From Bryoerythrophyllum caledonicum (taxonomy: Eukaryota > Streptophyta > Bryopsida > Pottiales > Pottiaceae): a stretch of DNA of 64,000 nt. Positions 33,051 to 45,291 of the stretch are shown one piece after another. The stretch is from the NCBI GenBank assembly GCA_963971425.1, contig OZ020519.1:21845397-21909396 (forward strand), read 5' to 3'. Both the position numbers and the translations under genes were made by a program. Position 1 is the stretch's first letter. Each line of letters starts with the position of its first letter. The notes below the pieces were generated by a model. That model was given only the letters and a program-made list of their open reading frames with translations. It had not been told where the DNA came from and did no database searches.

Positions 33051-34451
33051 ACTTTCTAGAATAGGAGCCACATTGTGGCAACCAAGAATTTTATAAAGTT
33101 AACCAAAAAATAAATAGAAAGGAAAAAATAAAGAAAAGGTTAGAAAAGACAAAAACAATAGAAAAGAATTAAAATTAGAAGTGGTGGAGAAGAATTTACC
33201 TCCTACCGAGTCGGGGACCGCAAGTGGCCACGGTGAGGAAATCACGGGAAAAAATTAGGAGAAGAAGAAGAATGATGGGAGGTGAAAAGAAAAAGAATGA
33301 GGTGTTAAAAGTCCTTAAAAAATAGTCAAGGGCGTTCAAAAAAGAAGTGGAAAAAAACCTTCACCATCACTTGGTAAATTAGTCCTAATCCCACGCAAGG
33401 GAAATTCAATTTAGGTAGAGTAGTTAGATTTAGCATCCTTGGAATTAGCTTAATAGCTCACTTATTGGTGATCATGCACACACCATGTGGCATGAAGTTA
33501 AAGTAGGAGATTTAGATATTCCTTGGTTAGTGGGACACCCACTTTTGTTAATGCAAGGGTGGCACGGAATTAGTTAGACATAGGTTTATGGGTTTTTTAT
33601 GAAGAAGGTCATTAATGGAAGAAGGCAAAGGTGGCGGGGAACACCCTTTGGAACGCAAGGGGAGCAAATGAGCTTGGGGATTACCACCTGGGAGACTCCC
33701 ATTATTCGTGTCTATAACTGAAGGATAGTGAGATATGAGAGTGAGGGAATATAGGAGTGTGGACTGGAGGTGAGTTGGAAGCCCCGGCTGTAGGACTGAA
33801 TTTCAGAGAGGACGAGCAGCAAGAGAAAGAACACGATCACGAAGAGAGGACGAGTAGCAACAGGAAGAACACGATCAAGAAGAGAGGACGAGTAGCAAGA
33901 GGAAGAATACGATCACGAAGAGAGGACGAGCAGCAAGAGGAAGAACACGATCACGAAGAGAGGACAAGCATCAAGAGGAAGAACACGATCACGAACAAGG
34001 GCAGAGGGTGAATTGGATGGAATCAGGGAGCCTCTCCCTTCCCTCAGATTAGTTCATCGAGTCCTTGTGCATGTAATTGAAGGAACCCTAATTTCGTTAA
34101 TTATAATAGTAGTGCGGAAGCACTGCCCAGTTTTAACCAGAATTAGGGTTTACATCAACCTAAGAAGATAACCGGTTTTTATCATACACAAAAGGTTAAC
34201 GCAGCTCGAAGTAAGTGTATGGTATGGTGTTATAAGGGAATTCCTTGTGTGAGTGTGCATGATGTGCACGCGATGTATGGTGCTTGGTTTTGAATAAACG
34301 CATAAGTTGAATGATGAACTGCTGGTCGCTGGCTGTGAGTCCGATAGTAATTCAGAAGGGTAATTGAACATTGCCATTGCGTTAATCACAAAAAAATAAT
34401 AAGGATACAAAAAACAAACATAAAAAACGGAGTTATAACCAAAGAGATAAT
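33051..34451. other. Repeat-bearing spacer between LINE and giant element
   Basis: No gene. 33,363-33,430 (CCACGCAAGGGAAATTCAAT...) resembles 2,818-2,885, so part is an unclassified dispersed repeat. 33,803-33,992 is a 38-bp tandem repeat (AAGAGAGGACGAGCAGCAAG...), five copies. The target duplication of the giant element starts at 34,452. Confidence 0.6.
33803..33992. repeat. 38-bp tandem repeat, five copies
   Basis: Units beginning AAGAGAGGACGAGCAGCAAG, ending CACGATCACG. Makes a false Glu/Arg-rich ORF on the plus strand. Confidence 0.85.
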
Positions 34452-34459
34452 AGGAATAT

Positions 34460-34483
34460 GCCATATTTAACTATTTCTGGACT
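34460..34483 (+). repeat. Left terminal inverted repeat
   Basis: 24 bp, begins GCCATATTTAAC and ends TTCTGGACT; exactly the reverse complement of 53087-53110. Similarity stops at 34,484. Confidence 0.92.
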
Positions 34484-34681
34484 ATGAGGTGAATTCTGGA
34501 CTAAGGACTAAAAGAAAGATCCGGAGATGTGCCTCATAAGAGATAGTGAAGCATAAAAGTCGAGGAGTTTAGAGTACTATTCAAGCATTAAATGCATCAC
34601 CAATGACACTTATGAAGGAAGAAATGGCTAGAGCGACCAAATTTGAAATGGCTATACAATACGTGAGTCTACAGCATGCAG

Positions 34682-34867
34682 CCGGATATCTCCGGGTAAA
34701 TATCAAGGTGGAATTCAGAAGAAGAACCGAGTCCTGAGAACAGAAATTGATGGACATACTGTACATCACAAATGTGTGGTTAGGAAAAATGTGGTAGGGA
34801 AAACTGGGACAGAGCTACGGACAGAAAATACTCGCAATTGATAGAACATGCAACCGGATATCTCCGG
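34682..34867 (+). repeat. Two left subterminal asymmetric sites CCGGATATCTCCGG
   Basis: At 34682-34695 and 34854-34867, 222 and 394 bp from the left end. They differ from the internal palindrome at one base and so are not self-complementary. The identical variant is found only near the right end. Confidence 0.85.
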
Positions 34868-34983
34868 ATGAAATGAGAGTAAGAGTCCAATACTAAACTG
34901 TTTCATTATAAAAAAGTGTCATACAATAAATGAGGGGTGGCTGTTGCTAAGAGGCGCGTGTAATCTATGGAAAATCGATTCAA

Positions 34984-35514
34984 CTATTCTAATTTAAGTG
35001 CTTTACAGATGCCCTCTACCCGTCCAGTATGGTGTCTCCCATAAGTTAGATAATGAACTATAGCCTTTCTAGGATTCTTGAATGGATCTAGATCTGCAAC
35101 AACAACACATTTGGGCCACAAATAATGCCTTGTTCGAGGATTAAATGAAGCCTTCTTGAAGATGTGAAGAAACCTAACATAAGTGGGCCTTCGAGTTTGT
35201 TTGTTGGCATAGCATAAAAGAATATCTGATAAGATGTCTGGGGGCAATAACAATTGGGCCGCCTCCATGAGCCTATCTGGACGCATAGGAGACCAGATCC
35301 CGACATTGAAATACCGCAGTAGTATTCGAATAACATCTGCCGTGTCATCAAAGGAAGGCAGCTGCGTGGAGCGGGATTTGGCCGAGTCAAGGACCTCGTC
35401 CGAGCAGAGAGGACCGCGGAGTGATATGATTATGACCTGCAAATAAGAAGGCAAGACCATCGAATTAGAAATAGAGCACTGGAATGAGGAGAAAATATGG
35501 TAGGAGGAGTTCAA
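34984..35514 (-). CDS. Second FCP1/NIF-like protein, motif-poor
   Basis: Minus strand. A splice acceptor TTTGCAG precedes 35436, from where VIIISLRGPLCSDE runs to the stop at 34984 (about 150 residues). Elements align by eye with the FCP1-like domain encoded next door: VIIISLRGPLC with VVFDLNGVLV, VGIWSPMRPDRL with VSFWSSVLEKNI, and KCVVVADLDPFKN with DVLLVDDTPLKN. The nucleophile Asp is missing (S-L-R in place of D-L-N), so catalysis is unlikely; it could be a binding or regulatory paralog. The upstream exon or exons and the true start are not resolved; ATG 35514 is only the first in-frame Met of the open stretch. Confidence 0.55.
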   Translation of the reverse strand: MNSSYHIFSSFQCSISNSMVLPSYLQVIIISLRGPLCSDEVLDSAKSRSTQLPSFDDTADVIRILLRYFNVGIWSPMRPDRLMEAAQLLLPPDILSDILLCYANKQTRRPTYVRFLHIFKKASFNPRTRHYLWPKCVVVADLDPFKNPRKAIVHYLTYGRHHTGRVEGICKALKLE

Positions 35515-35529
35515 GTGACACGAATTCGA

Positions 35530-35543
35530 TCGGAGATCTCCGG
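35530..35543. repeat. Palindrome copy TCGGAGATCTCCGG
   Basis: One mismatch from the CCGGAGATCTCCGG consensus; lies between the two FCP1-like genes. Confidence 0.8.
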
Positions 35544-35791
35544 GTGACCCTCCCAGACCAACGTTCGGTAGACGAAATGGTGAGGAGAATACTCAGAAGT
35601 GATCACAGATATTGGAAGGTGAAGCTTGGGGGCGAGACACTAACAATAACAAATAAAAAGAAGGACCTCAACAAATAACGTTACTGACAACAACATTTAT
35701 CTTCAAAATTGAATGGTCGAAATCCCACAGACATCCTCGACGTAACATTTACAAAGCATAGAGATTAAAATAACCAGTATAATTCATTGTT

Positions 35792-38700
35792 CTAAGGAGC
35801 CGAAATTATGCCCTTCACCACGGACCGGGCCTCTTTGGAATTTTTGTCTACTGGATCACTGGCAAACATCAATGGATGACGTCTAACAAAGTCGGGAACA
35901 TCCTCATTCGACGCTAGCAGTCCGGAGAGCCATGGGAGAAAAATGGTGGACACCCAGGTATCTTTCGAATTCCCAGTCCATGATGGCGGATGAACTGCGT
36001 TGAATGAATCGTTAAAGACATTCTTTAGTGGAGTATCGTCCACAAGCAAGACATCCTTGGGAGACCTGGGGCACGCCTTAGCGTTATAAATTGTCAGGTC
36101 CTTAAGGAAAATTGGCTTCGATGGATAGGATGGGAGCGTATATGATGTTTTTGTGCAATGGGCTTGCGTCAGGATTGTGACGCCTTCCGGAATGACAACA
36201 CCTTTCTTGCGCAACTCCTTGATAATATCCACAATATTCTTTTCCAACACACTGCTCCAGAATGAGACTGTAGCTTTCTCTCCCACGAAGTTCAGGAGTT
36301 CAGTGGAACCAGGCCTTACTTTGATGTCTCTCGGTTGTCCCTGTTTGAATTCCCCCCTGTGCACAAGAACTCCATTTAAGTCAAACACGACATGATAAAC
36401 CCGATTGGATGTTACCTGATCCTCGGTTGGAGGCTCTCGGACGATCGTAGTAGGCTTCGTCGAACCTGAACCCAAAATACGAGTACGTAGACTGAGATAG
36501 GGAAGTTGTTCAGCAAAGTGAAATTTCAATTATACATATAGAAGTGTTCTGCACTCACAATCCAGAATTGCTGGGTGGAAAAATGAGCACAATATAGATG
36601 ATGGCACATAAGTATGAATGTACATATTAGGCACCTGGGACAGTAGGTGGAGTATCCCTAGAAGTCTGAGCTACACCAGAAACTTGAGCAGTCTGTGCGG
36701 GGTTCCTGTCACCGACATCCTTCGACTGTGTTGATCCTGCGGACCCCTGAATACCAGTAACGAAGTGGTAAGAATAAGGTCACTATCGAGTGAACTGTCC
36801 TTAGAACAATGAAGAAGGTTTCATGGACAAGTAACTATTCACCTTATCTTTTTGGGCCCTTGTCCGAATTGTAGATGGAGGTGGAGGAGCTTTCGCCGTA
36901 GGATTCTTCGCGATTGCTTTTTTCTTCTCTTTTTGAGCCAGCTGCCCGTGGCTCCGCGGAGGGCTGCGTAGAGGGCTCATAGCATGTAATTCACGCAATG
37001 TGTGCTGCGCCGACGCCTCATCCATGGTTTGATCGGTGTCACGCAACGTCAAGTCTTCGACACTCTTGCACACAACCTCCACTAATGGACGCGTCCTCGA
37101 AAAGTCGGCCAACGGGAGATCTCCGGGTGCTCTTTGGGAATCGTCAAAGTCCAGGCGATCGGACATTGCCGTGTCATCGTCCCGACCAGGCGAAGGAGAA
37201 CGTGGCATGCCGGAATGCCAATTGGTTTCCTTTTCAGGAGTACCGAGTCTAGCGGCCGGAGTAGAGTTGCTTCTCGAACTAGGCGAGGCTTGCCTGATAG
37301 GAAACGGTGGTTCATCAACGTCTACCTGTATAGGCGGGGATGGGGTGCCCGTTCCGACGATCCGCGCGGCAATGGCCAAGGACTGGAGTCCAATGTTGGG
37401 TGCAGCTGATGAACTCGGTTGATACCGCACATCAACTTCAATCATCGTAGCATCAGGCGTCTGCGTCACATTGACGAAGTCAGTGCGAAGAACATTAGGA
37501 TGCAATTGAAATGAGAACGGTATAATACACCCGGAGATCTCCGGTTTAAAGTGGTCCATGTGTACCGGGTGAACTATATCTGAGCAGGGCGATGAGAAAT
37601 ATGAGCCCTAATATATGCAGGGCATCCTAAACGTATGAACAACCGGAGATCTCCGGGTCATGTAGTTTTATTAGCTGTTATACCTCGCCGCTGTAGTTCA
37701 TCCTCGACATTGCCCGTGTTAGAACACCAGCGTCTGGGGTTGACCCAGTGATGGCAGTCTCCTCTGACTCCTCTGCAGCGGCGTCGGGTACGTCGGCTAC
37801 GTCGGCTAAGAGATTCAAGTGGTACTTGAATATTTCTTCAGCACAGGATTCTGCCTTGAGTTTGGCATCTTCGCTGCTCACAATCTCGAGGACCCGGGCG
37901 TCGTGAGTCTGCAAGATAAAGCCTGTGTAAGGCAACATCCAAAACATATACCAGAAGACGGACCAGAAATCTATGACGTTGAAGTGCTTGGGAAGGATGA
38001 TCAGCATACCAATCCGAGGTATGTGAAATATGGTCCACCATGGACATTGACGACCACCATATCCTCTCTAATGAACCCCGTGAACAGCAAATCAAGGACC
38101 GAGATCCTGAGCTGTGGGACACCGGTTTGCTTCCAACGCTGGATGGTTTCTGGATGTTGAGCAGCTGAATAGAAGGCCTGCATTTTGTCAGCGTGGACTT
38201 TGTAGAGCCTCTTGAATGACTGAGCTGGCGTCTCGCTGGAGTCGTATTCATATAGGAATACACAATACACTGCCTCCTCGACCCCGATTACTGGGGTCGG
38301 AAACCAATCACCTGGGTGGGGGAAGTAGTAGACAACATGCGTCGCCCACAATTTCACCTTGCCCCTGGACTCTCTCTGTCGAAGACTGATGTACTTCTTC
38401 AATTCAACGAATCCCGCGACATCGGTGATAAGGACGGACGGTGATCTGACCCTCGTCCTCCCGTCCTTCGTGACCACTTCCAGATGGTCGAAAATGGTTC
38501 TGAAGTCCAACGCATCCAGGACCTGTGCACGGCATATGTCGTCTTTCACGCGATAGAGAAAAAAGAAGTACAAGTGAGGGTCATTGACGTTACGCCACTC
38601 CTGAATGTCCGGCATGATAAGTACTTCGGCGATCTCGCCCCCTCTCTCTGGCATAATCCTGCAGGTGTATTTGGAGTCGAACAGGGACATGTCATCCATG

Positions 38701-40816
38701 GGTGTGGCCTCGGCAGCATCTTCAACGATGTGTTGACTCCAAATGGACACAAGGACCTCAGGGGTGGGATCGGTGTCCTTGTTGATCGCCTTTAGTCGAC
38801 CCTCAAGCCAAGCTTTACCCTTGGCAGAGTGATTAGCGGCGTCCACCCAGGACTCGAGCTGAACCCGTCCAATATCCCACTCTGCCGCAAAGGTGTCCCA
38901 CTGATCCTTCGTGTAAGGACGAAGTCAGCAGCCTTCGAGGGAAGCGGGTGCGACTTGTAATTTAACATGAGTTCATTCTTCATAGCCCGGATTCTCTTCT
39001 CCCTGTTCGCCGCATTTTCGAGTGTCTCGGCCTGCCCTTTCATAGTACCTTGGTTTGCCGCTTTGGAGGACTTCACACAGACCTTCTTCACGAGCACTAA
39101 CTCCGCGAGGTAGTCAAGGTCTTCAGCGCGCATTTTATAGAGTGGCTTGAAGTCGTTCTGCACCAAAGGCTTCCGCTTTAGCTTAGCTGGGTCGCCAGTC
39201 TTCCCGTTCGAGTCTGAAAGGAGTCCAGCGACGAACATCCTATCGATTTGGATCCACTTCTGGACCACGGCGTCGTCCATCTCGAATAGAAGAGGGACCT
39301 TCGCGTCTTTTGGGTCAGTTTTGCCGAGGTGAGTGAAAACCGTCGGCACCACTTGCCGTTGGAACGTCTGCAAAAATATACAACTCAGTGTGTGTGCACC
39401 CGGAGATCTCCGGTAGATTGGATTTGTTGCTTGAAGAATGAGCTCATTGATGAAATTGAAATATATTCAGGTGGAGGATGTAAGCTTACCGAGAATTCGT
39501 CAGATTGTGGACGACCATAGAGTTGGGGGGCGGGTTTCCCGAACTCAAACCACTTCACTCTGCACGTTTGCAGCTGCTGAGTAAAACTCTGCTCCTTCCG
39601 CAGACCCGTCAGATCCTGGTTCAGAGCTCGCGAGAGTTGCAGCAGGGTCATGTCTTTGGGGTTTGGTTTGGTCCAAACCGGGATGATTGAGAAGTGCGAT
39701 ATTTCTTCGAGCGTCCACGTTGATGGCAGTTCGTGTGACAAGATCTTGTGCGCCTCCACAGTATACTGACCACCAATAATGTAAAAGTGTGTCGTGTCCC
39801 TAAGGCAGTCCTCCTTCGTCGGTTTGGTCGCGAAGAACTCCACCTTAGTTCCGTCAGGTTTATTCTTCAGTGGCAAGACTCGAATGTGAATCTCTGGGGC
39901 CGTGGCCTTCGACGACGCACGAACTGCGTTGATGATTCCTTCGAGCCGTTCTTTCTGGATGCCCCTGTACACTAATCCTCTAGGGGGGGCCCTATGTAGA
40001 TTATTGAAATGAACGAGCTTCACGACATCCTTCTTCGTGACAGGGTCTTCTACTGTCAAAGGCTTATTCTTGAGTATGTATATGTTCTTGAACGCGTCGT
40101 CGAGAACCTTGCCAATTGCTTCAACTTCAATCCTCTTCATTTTGGCAAGGTCAGCCTGTGTGAAGTTTAGGCACTTTTCGATCGCCAGGCCAGGCTCATC
40201 GGCCTTCGCTTTCTTTCCCTTCTCTGCCCGCGACGAGGAACCTGGGGTCGAAGTTTTCACGGTTGTCTTGCGTTTTCTTCCCGGGGTTGATTCTGGTGTC
40301 AGGGACAGAATGGGTGTCGGGTCTGGAACGGGCTTTTGGGACTTCTCTTGTGCTTCTGCCATCCACTTCCACTGCTCATTAACGTACGCCGGGCTCCATG
40401 TATCACTCGTGGGAGGGCTGAATAAGAAGTTCTCATTCTGACATGTCTCCGCCATCTCATCCGAAATCTTAGATGTCTCCAGAATCAAGCCGTATATGAG
40501 AGGCTCGGTGGATGAGTCCACGTTCTCCTGGACGATAAGGAGGCAGACATCGTCGTCAAGACCCTGCATCTCTAGAACCTCGAGTCCAATGTCGGGGTGT
40601 CCCCGTTTTCCAATCCGAAGTTGGGGGACGTATGTCCAGGGTTCTTCAGGGGTTTTCAAGAGCTTCATTCCCCATTGGGTAATGCTCTCTCGGCATTTGT
40701 AGACGTAGCCAACATTGTGAATTCCTCTGTAGACAAACTCAGGGAGCCAGAACTCTACAAACGCCCCAAGCTTCCCGGGACGACTTTCAGTCGGAAGTGT
40801 GGTTGTCCACGAATCC
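35792..40816 (-). CDS. Large spliced protein: ParB/Srx-like region plus C-terminal FCP1/NIF phosphatase domain
   Basis: Six exons on the minus strand: 40816-39490, 39367-38010, 37908-37684, 37460-36843, 36746-36635, 36465-35792. All have GT donors and AG acceptors and matching phases (0,0,0,0,1), giving about 1,440 residues; an upstream exon must supply the start. Exon 1 contains basic TPGRKRKTTVKTSTPG (nuclear signal) and HFYIIGGQYTVEAHKIL, a ParB-like block parallel to DGNHRLQAW in the 2.85-6.25 kb gene. Exon 4 is Ser/Pro-rich. The last exon is an FCP1/SCP-type HAD domain: VVFDLNGVLV (nucleophile Asp kept, second Asp is Asn), VSFWSS, FLKDLT and VLLVDDTP. The one defect is a 2-bp frame break at about 38,911-38,914 in exon 2. 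The combination suggests a DNA-bound protein that could act on, or mimic action on, the RNA polymerase II tail; this is inference. Confidence 0.7.
37114..37127. repeat. Palindrome copy CGGGAGATCTCCGG inside a coding exon
   Basis: Lies in exon 4 of the large minus-strand gene, where it encodes part of RAPGDLPLAD. One arm base differs from consensus. Confidence 0.75.
37531..37656. repeat. Two palindromes in an intron
   Basis: Exact CCGGAGATCTCCGG at 37531-37544 and 37643-37656, both inside the intron 37683-37461 of the large minus-strand gene. Confidence 0.85.
39400..39413. repeat. Palindrome in an intron
   Basis: Exact CCGGAGATCTCCGG within the 122-bp intron 39489-39368 of the large minus-strand gene. 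Confidence 0.85.
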
Positions 40817-41049
40817 CTGCAAGATGAGTTCGAGAGAGCACAAAGGCAGTTAGAAATCACTGCAATTGACCGGTATCCTATGGAGAGTCCGTCACTCAAA
40901 ATCGGCTGCATTCCTAGGGGTGTATGATAGAAATCGAACTTCTAAAATAGTTTATTACTTCCCAAGCGAGGGGAGGTCTTCGCACAATCATCAGATCTAC
41001 AGATACTTGACTGATCTTAAATCGCTTGAAGTATCTTGCATGAGCTCAG

Positions 41050-41513
41050 CCGGAGATCTCCGGTTCGTCAGGAACGATCTGTAGCCGGCGTGAGGGGGTA
41101 TCGAAACATGCTTGAAACGTCCCGAAATCTATCGCTCTATGTCGGATTGTGAGCAGCAATGGCGTTCGTTTTCGAATAATTCCATTGCGAACATATCCGG
41201 AGATCTCCGGCTGATTTGCGAGTGTCGTGTGCACCCGTCCAGGAACGATTCGGTACGTATCAGCCGGAGCCACTTCTGTCCTGAACCGGAGATCTCCGGA
41301 TGATGACCTGAATGTCGAGTTTCACGATGTTCACATCTTCCTACGCGCGTATATGCACTACTTCGTAACGTCCGGAGATCTCCGGATATTTCTGAGATAT
41401 ACTAAATCGTGGGAAAATAAATCATGATTTATCCTACCTCGACAATATCCGGAGATCTCCGGCTGATTATTGAAACTCTGTATTCCGTTTGGGATGCAAT
41501 CGGAGATCTCCGG
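41050..41513. repeat. Cluster of six palindromes 5' of the minus-strand gene
   Basis: Starts at 41050, 41197, 41286, 41372, 41449 and 41500; five exact and one (41500) with T as first base. Spacing falls from 147 to 51 bp. Several are followed by CTGAT. The cluster lies upstream of the large visible exon, in an intron or promoter region. Confidence 0.88.
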
Positions 41514-42088
41514 CTGATGCAAGTACGGATTAACATTGCACTAATCGCAACTTACCATCACGCATAAATTCACATTCATTCACAGAGAAGTTTGACATAC
41601 TACACTGGAAGTCTTACATACTCAAAATTCATGTTTCAAGTTACAAAACACACTGAGACGAATCAAATGCTCTCACAATGCTTTCAATAACCGACCTTAC
41701 ACACAGGAAATTGAATCTGCAAATGTTCCGATGGAACGCCAAATGTGAGGTTTGCACATGGATTACTCTTGTCATTAAATCGGACCGGACTCGACGGACT
41801 CAGAATGGACAAGCACATTCTGATGTTCGTGCAATACCATCATCACTCGCAAATTCATAATTCGAAACACACTTCTGTTCATGGGACATCAAAAATATAA
41901 TCGACTATAGCCTAACAAATATCTGAATTCTAGTACTCATCATCTGAGGTTTCTCTTCATTATTTAAGTGTACTTTGTTGCCATACACCCGCTAGGAATC
42001 AAATGAACAAACTTGAATCACAGTTAAATATAGAATCCACACACAGTCACTCGGACACAGTGAAAACAGTTCAATGTTGTGGACTTAC

Positions 42089-42311
42089 CGGTCTCCTTTC
42101 CATGATGTCTCACTCGACGTTCCAGCTCCCGGTCGCCATTTCCCAACCTCCTCGAGGAACTCCTCGGGATCGAAGCGAATTCATAGCTCTGGATGACATC
42201 AACGTTCAACAACTCAGCCTCACAAACTCTACAATTTTTCAGATGCCCTAGAATTTCAGGTCCACATCTCATTGACAAGATTTCCGCAAAATAAATTTCA
42301 ACACTGCTCAT
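42089..42311 (-). CDS. Possible first coding exon of the large minus-strand gene
   Basis: ATG at 42311, open to a strong donor ACCG|GTAAGT at 42089/42088. It encodes 74 residues with GHLKNCRVCEAEL, a His/Cys cluster that could bind zinc, and a basic end. It ends in phase 1, while the 40,816 exon needs phase 2, so at least one further exon must lie between (41.0-42.0 kb) if they belong together. Confidence 0.4.
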
Positions 42312-44789
42312 TTACGGATAACATGCTCATTTACACGCATAACATGCATAACATGCTCATTTCCGGACCTTCTATACTGAATGCACTGAATACCAGAACC
42401 CTATACCCTAAGCCCTACAATTCCGCTTCAACGTCTAACAACATCAGAATTACTCGACTCTCTTGAACCCTAATGGCGCTTACCGAACCCTACACCTGCC
42501 CTAGTTCCGATTCTAAGCAGTCCTGGGAAACTTCGATATTTGATGACACTGAATTTTAATCTGTGAGACAGTACATACCTCTTCACTGACCGATTCGGCG
42601 CACCCGTTCCTCGTGGTCGTTCGTGAAGACGCCACCCTCAACCGCAACGTCGTTTCAGCTTCGCTCGTGAACCGAGGCGCTCGCTAAATTTAAAATCCTA
42701 TTTCAGTATCTCTGTTCCAGTCCTGCTCTCCGACCTTCAGTCCATATCCAGAAACAACCTCTGGACGATATGCTCAATGTCCCTCACTTTTATCAACACT
42801 CACCTCGCACACCGACAGCCTCTCACAGCGCACACCGCCCTAACCTAATGCGTTGACGCCTACTGCGCAAACCACGAAAAAAACCCCTCCCGCCACTTCC
42901 GCTCACTACCTACGACATTACAAACACAACACCCATAAAAAACAAGAAAGGTTTGATGCTTGGAGTTCCCCTAATCCGATAGGGACAAGCTGGACGGCTC
43001 AAGGGCTGTGACGGCTCATGATGACAGTGGGTGAACTTTAAAATCAGCTCTAATCACGTACATATTCAACGTGTACATTTCACAATCATGAATTGTCAAT
43101 GTCGTGAGCATGCGTGACAAGACGTATTGATACCCGGATTCCTGGGTATTACATATGGCTACAGTAGATACTCGGGTTCACCGGGTATTAGAGTAATCAT
43201 CATACTTGAATTTAAAACGTCATAAGTGAAAAAGCTTAATCTCCCTCTCCGTTACACTCCCTCCCTTCTTTCCCTCACTTGTTTTTCTTATTTATGTTAT
43301 GCTCTCCCCTCCTTTTCCATCTCCATCTCATTTTTAATCTTGATTCTAGTAGTTTTTAGGCTCCCCCTGATTTCAATAATTATACATTCTTAAATTAACC
43401 TACTACTCTAAAAATAAATCCCGCACTCTTCCTTGCTTACTCTCCCTCCCTATCCCTTATTCTCCCTCACTTCCTTACTCTCCCTCTCCATCTCTTTTCT
43501 AATTTTGACTTTTTTTTTATTCCCTAAATTCCCCTAGTGCCATATTCTAAAAATATAAATTACTTTAAAATAAATCCCTCCCTTACTCTCCCTCTCTTGC
43601 TCTCCCTCTCTGCCTTATTCTCCCTCGCTTACTCTCCCTCCTACTTGTTTTTTATTTTTATACTCTTACTATCCTCTCCTTCTCCATCTCCATCTCTATT
43701 TTCCTTTTGAAGTTTACTTTTTTGGATTTTCCTTCTTTCAATAAATTCACATTTCAAAATTAAATAACTACTCTCAAAAACAATCCCGCACTATTCCTCG
43801 CTTACTCTCCCTCCCTATCCCTTATTCTCCCTCCCTACCCCTTATTCTCCCTCACTTCCTTACTCTCCCTTTCCATCTCTTTTCTAATTTTGACTTTTTT
43901 TTTTATTCCCTAAATTCCCCTAGTGCCATATTCTAAAAATATAAACTACTTTAAAATAAATCCCTCCCTTCCTCTCACTTTCTTACTCTCCTTCTCAATT
44001 CCTGTCCTTCCCTTACTCTCCCTCTCCCTTGATTTTAATTTATTTTACTTTTAATTACCCCTCCTACTCAATATCCATTCTTGGTTATTAATATTGTACT
44101 ATTGAAATAGTCAAATTATTTTTTCTATTCTATTCTATTGCATTATTAAATCATGCATAGGTTTCAAAGAGGTATATACTTTGTTGTTACCTTTCTTCTT
44201 AATTATTTTGTGATATTAAAACTACATTAATGGTTGAACTAATGCGTTGCAAAGCAAGCCCCAACTCCTAGCCATAGTACTAAAATCAGAATTTGCGCCA
44301 TAAACCACGAAGTGAACTATCGCGTAGTCAACCATGCTGTGAACTACAAAAACGCTACTTGAACCGCGGTGTCAACTGTACAGTGAATCATTCCACCTTT
44401 CATTTTTTCGTATTTTTAAATATTAAAAATACATAAAAATGATGACAATGGGCTAATGCATTGCAAAGCAAGCGCCAACAGCTAGTCTACTCTAAAGTTA
44501 TATCCATTATCCTCCCTCTCTTCTTTATTCTCCCTCTAACTAAATTATAATCTATCAAAGTCTTAAATAGTTAAAATTCAATTATCGCTAAATTTTCTTA
44601 CACGCTATTGAATCCAGTTTTTTTTTAAGTTATAACTGTTATTGATAAATTTAAGGTTATAGTCCATAGAATCAATAAATTTCTAATTTATAGATTTAAA
44701 GGTGATATAAGCCCTCGACCTTCATGAACCCAGAACCTTCCACGGTGAATCGTAAACCGTGAACCCTTAACCTTCAACCCCAAACCGTG

Positions 44790-45072
44790 AAGTAGAAACC
44801 CTAAACCCTAAACCCTAAACTGTAAATAGTGAACCCGAAATTTTAAACCGTAAACCCTAAACCTAGACCCTAGACCCTAGACCCTAGACCCTAGACCCTA
44901 TACCCTAGACCCTAGACCCTAGACCCTAGACCCTAGACCCTAGACCCTAGACCCTAGACCCTAGACCCTAGACCCTAGACCCTAGACCCTATACTGTAGA
45001 CCCTAGACCCTAGACCCTAGACCCTAGACCCTAGACCACAGACACTACACCCTAGATCCTAGACCCTAAAAC
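44790..45072. repeat. Interstitial telomere-like array, CCCTAAA turning into CCCTAGA
   Basis: Three perfect CCCTAAA units at about 44,800-44,820, then a shift to roughly 25-28 almost uniform CCCTAGA units (44,865-45,065) with rare CCCTATA, and a ragged end. CCCTAAA is the usual plant telomere repeat. The uniform A-to-G variant suggests local amplification after capture. Confidence 0.85.
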
Positions 45073-45291
45073 CTGTAAACCCTAAAACCGTGATGAACAA
45101 TCCTGCCTTACCACGGAAGCAGTACCCGTTTTCATAGGACCAGTTTAAAAGCATCTGCTCAGTTATATATTTCTACACGTATCTACAAAAGTAGACAAAT
45201 AGCTTTTGTCGAACAAGGAAATTTTGGAGATATTTCACATTGGAAACGAATGTCGACGTTCTACTTGTGTCCTGTAGTGTCAGTTGAACAA

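Noticed and set aside
33757..34011. Glu/Arg-rich plus-strand ORF
   Set aside because: Product of the 38-bp tandem repeat.
44790..45072. True chromosome end
   Set aside because: Telomeric array is short, degenerate and flanked on both sides by transposon sequence.
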